64,000 nt of DNA, from the NCBI RefSeq assembly GCF_004000925.1, contig NZ_BIME01000001.1:248001-312000 (forward strand), read 5' to 3'. Below are positions 63,008-64,000 of the stretch, piece after piece; the first letter of the stretch is position 1, and every line of letters begins with the position of its first letter. The notes beneath the pieces are model-generated. The model was not told where the DNA came from and did no database searches. It worked only from the letters and a program-made list of their open reading frames with translations. The translations under genes were made by a program, and so were the position numbers. The stretch is from Paenibacillus illinoisensis NBRC 15959. Lineage in GTDB: Bacteria > Bacillota > Bacilli > Paenibacillales > Paenibacillaceae.

Positions 63008-63071
63008 TTGTAATCTGCGGGAATATGTATATAATTCAATAAATACAATGTAAACTATACAACACGTTGTA
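63008..63071 (+). promoter_or_regulatory. Promoter and candidate TetR operator of the DHA2 exporter
   Basis: -35 TTGTAA (63008-63013), 16-base spacer, -10 TATAAT (63030-63035). The palindrome TACAAC-AC-GTTGTA (63058-63071) lies just after the expected start of transcription, 32 bases before the start codon, a good position for repression. Confidence 0.6.
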
Positions 63072-63102
63072 AATTTAGTCACGTGTAGATTGAAAGGATG
63101 GA

Positions 63103-64000
63103 ATGGACTTGCGTCAGGCTCGATTAGATGATGAGAAAAACATCAAAAAAGGTCCCATACTGTTTGTCATGATTCTGGGTGCATTTCTGGCCACATTGAA
63201 TCAAACCCTAATGAGTGTTGCCACTCCGGAGTTGATGGGTGATTTCAATATCTCCGCTACAACTGCGCAATGGCTAACCACCGGCTACATGCTGGTAAAT
63301 GGAGTACTTATTCCAATTACTGCGTATTTCATGCAGCGCTTCTCGACAAGGCAGCTCTTTCAGGCTTCCATGTTCATTTTCTTGATCGGTACGATCATAT
63401 CGGCATTAGCCACCAACTTCGGTACACTGCTTACAGGTCGTATGGTGCAGGCTGCTGGAGCAGGTATTATCATGCCGCTGCTGATGCATGTCATTCTCAC
63501 ATTGTTCTCCCCTGAGAAACGAGGAGCTGCCATGGGGATGGTCGGCTTCGCAGTCATTTTCGCCCCGGCAATCGGGCCTACCCTCGCTGGATACGTGCTC
63601 GAGAACTATTCGTGGCAAACGATGTTTTACGGCATGATCCCATTGACGGTCATTGTTATCGGATGTGCATTTATCTATCTGAAAAATGTATCGGAGCGCA
63701 TTGACACCAAATTCGATACGCTTAGTGTCACATTATCGACCATTGGTTTTGGTGCACTGCTGTATGGTTTCAGCCGCGCAGGAAGCCTGGGATGGTCCAG
63801 TGCGGAAGTGCTCATCTGTCTTGCGGCAGGAATCGTGGCCCTCGCCTTGTTCACTTGGCGTCAGCTCGTTTCTGCAACCCCGCTGCTCGACCTTCGTGCG
63901 TTCAAGTATAATATGTTCTCCTTGACCACGATCATTAATATCGCAATTACGATGATCATGTATGCAGACATGATGCTGCTGCCTCTGTATCTTCAAAATG
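63103..64000 (+). CDS. DHA2 family MFS exporter (LmrB/EmrB type), partial
   Basis: About 299 residues are inside the window; the 3' end is missing. ATG 63103 with AAGGATGG upstream. Begins with basic residues, then PILFVMILGAFLATLNQTLMSVATPELMGDF, the conserved DHA2 first helix, TAQWLTTGYMLVNGVLIP, and motif C-like GFAVIFAPAIGPTLAGYV in helix 5. The family uses 14 membrane helices and proton exchange to export drugs such as lincomycin. Regulated probably by the divergent TetR protein. Confidence 0.9.
   Translation, partial: MDLRQARLDDEKNIKKGPILFVMILGAFLATLNQTLMSVATPELMGDFNISATTAQWLTTGYMLVNGVLIPITAYFMQRFSTRQLFQASMFIFLIGTIISALATNFGTLLTGRMVQAAGAGIIMPLLMHVILTLFSPEKRGAAMGMVGFAVIFAPAIGPTLAGYVLENYSWQTMFYGMIPLTVIVIGCAFIYLKNVSERIDTKFDTLSVTLSTIGFGALLYGFSRAGSLGWSSAEVLICLAAGIVALALFTWRQLVSATPLLDLRAFKYNMFSLTTIINIAITMIMYADMMLLPLYLQN

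Overview
The window looks like chromosomal DNA of an endospore-forming Firmicute, most likely Paenibacillus. The evidence is a complete GerA-type germinant receptor operon behind an exact SigG-type promoter, two manganese catalases and a DUF3231 protein beside the remnant of a CotF-type coat gene, many sugar ABC transporters and AraC regulators, an S-layer-homology protein, and strong AGGAGG ribosome binding sites. I see no tRNA, rRNA, CRISPR array, insertion sequence or prophage.

Layout. 1-2.0 kb: GntR/YtrA-type regulator with its operator, overlapping a gene that leaves the window, then an exported beta-propeller protein. 2.5-9.3 kb: spore region (Mn catalase, DUF3231 protein, second Mn catalase, CotF-type pseudogene, ger operon in the order A-C-B). 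9.4-18 kb: LysE exporter, APC permease, two aldo/keto reductases with AraC and MerR regulators, acetyltransferase, lipase, SLH protein. 18-25.8 kb: AraC regulator, LysM/5'-nucleotidase, Fur-box-controlled IsdG-type monooxygenase, GH18-like protein, an unknown beta-rich protein, aminotransferase. 26-29 kb: a compact type III polyketide synthase / methyltransferase / FAD oxidoreductase operon, the best biosynthetic candidate. 29.3-30.2 kb: murB. 30.5-43.7 kb: carbohydrate region with two ABC importers, AraC, RpiR and ArsR-like regulators, a GH2 glycosidase, a frameshifted Gfo/Idh/MocA gene, a MaoC-type protein and a scar of deleted glycosidase genes. 44-46.3 kb: DEAD-box helicase and a guanidine-I (ykkC) riboswitch driving a paired SMR exporter. 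46.3-53.4 kb: pentapeptide protein, MFS exporter, two more aldo/keto reductases, AraC regulator, threonine aldolase with MarR regulator. 53.5-64 kb: ABC exporter behind tandem GTATAC palindromes, two alpha/beta hydrolases, two-component system, a uracil-DNA-glycosylase-like protein, an NmrA-like protein, and a TetR regulator divergent from a DHA2 exporter cut by the window end.

Most of the region is small regulator-plus-effector modules (redox, export, sugar uptake). Several regulatory circuits can be read directly: the YtrA operator, the SigG promoter, a MerR-type 19-bp-spacer promoter, a Fur box, a cre-overlapped sugar promoter, the guanidine riboswitch, paired MarR operators and paired GTATAC operators. 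Gene decay is visible at three places: the CotF fragment, the oxidoreductase frameshift and the glycosidase scar. All function names rest on reading the sequence; no database search was run.
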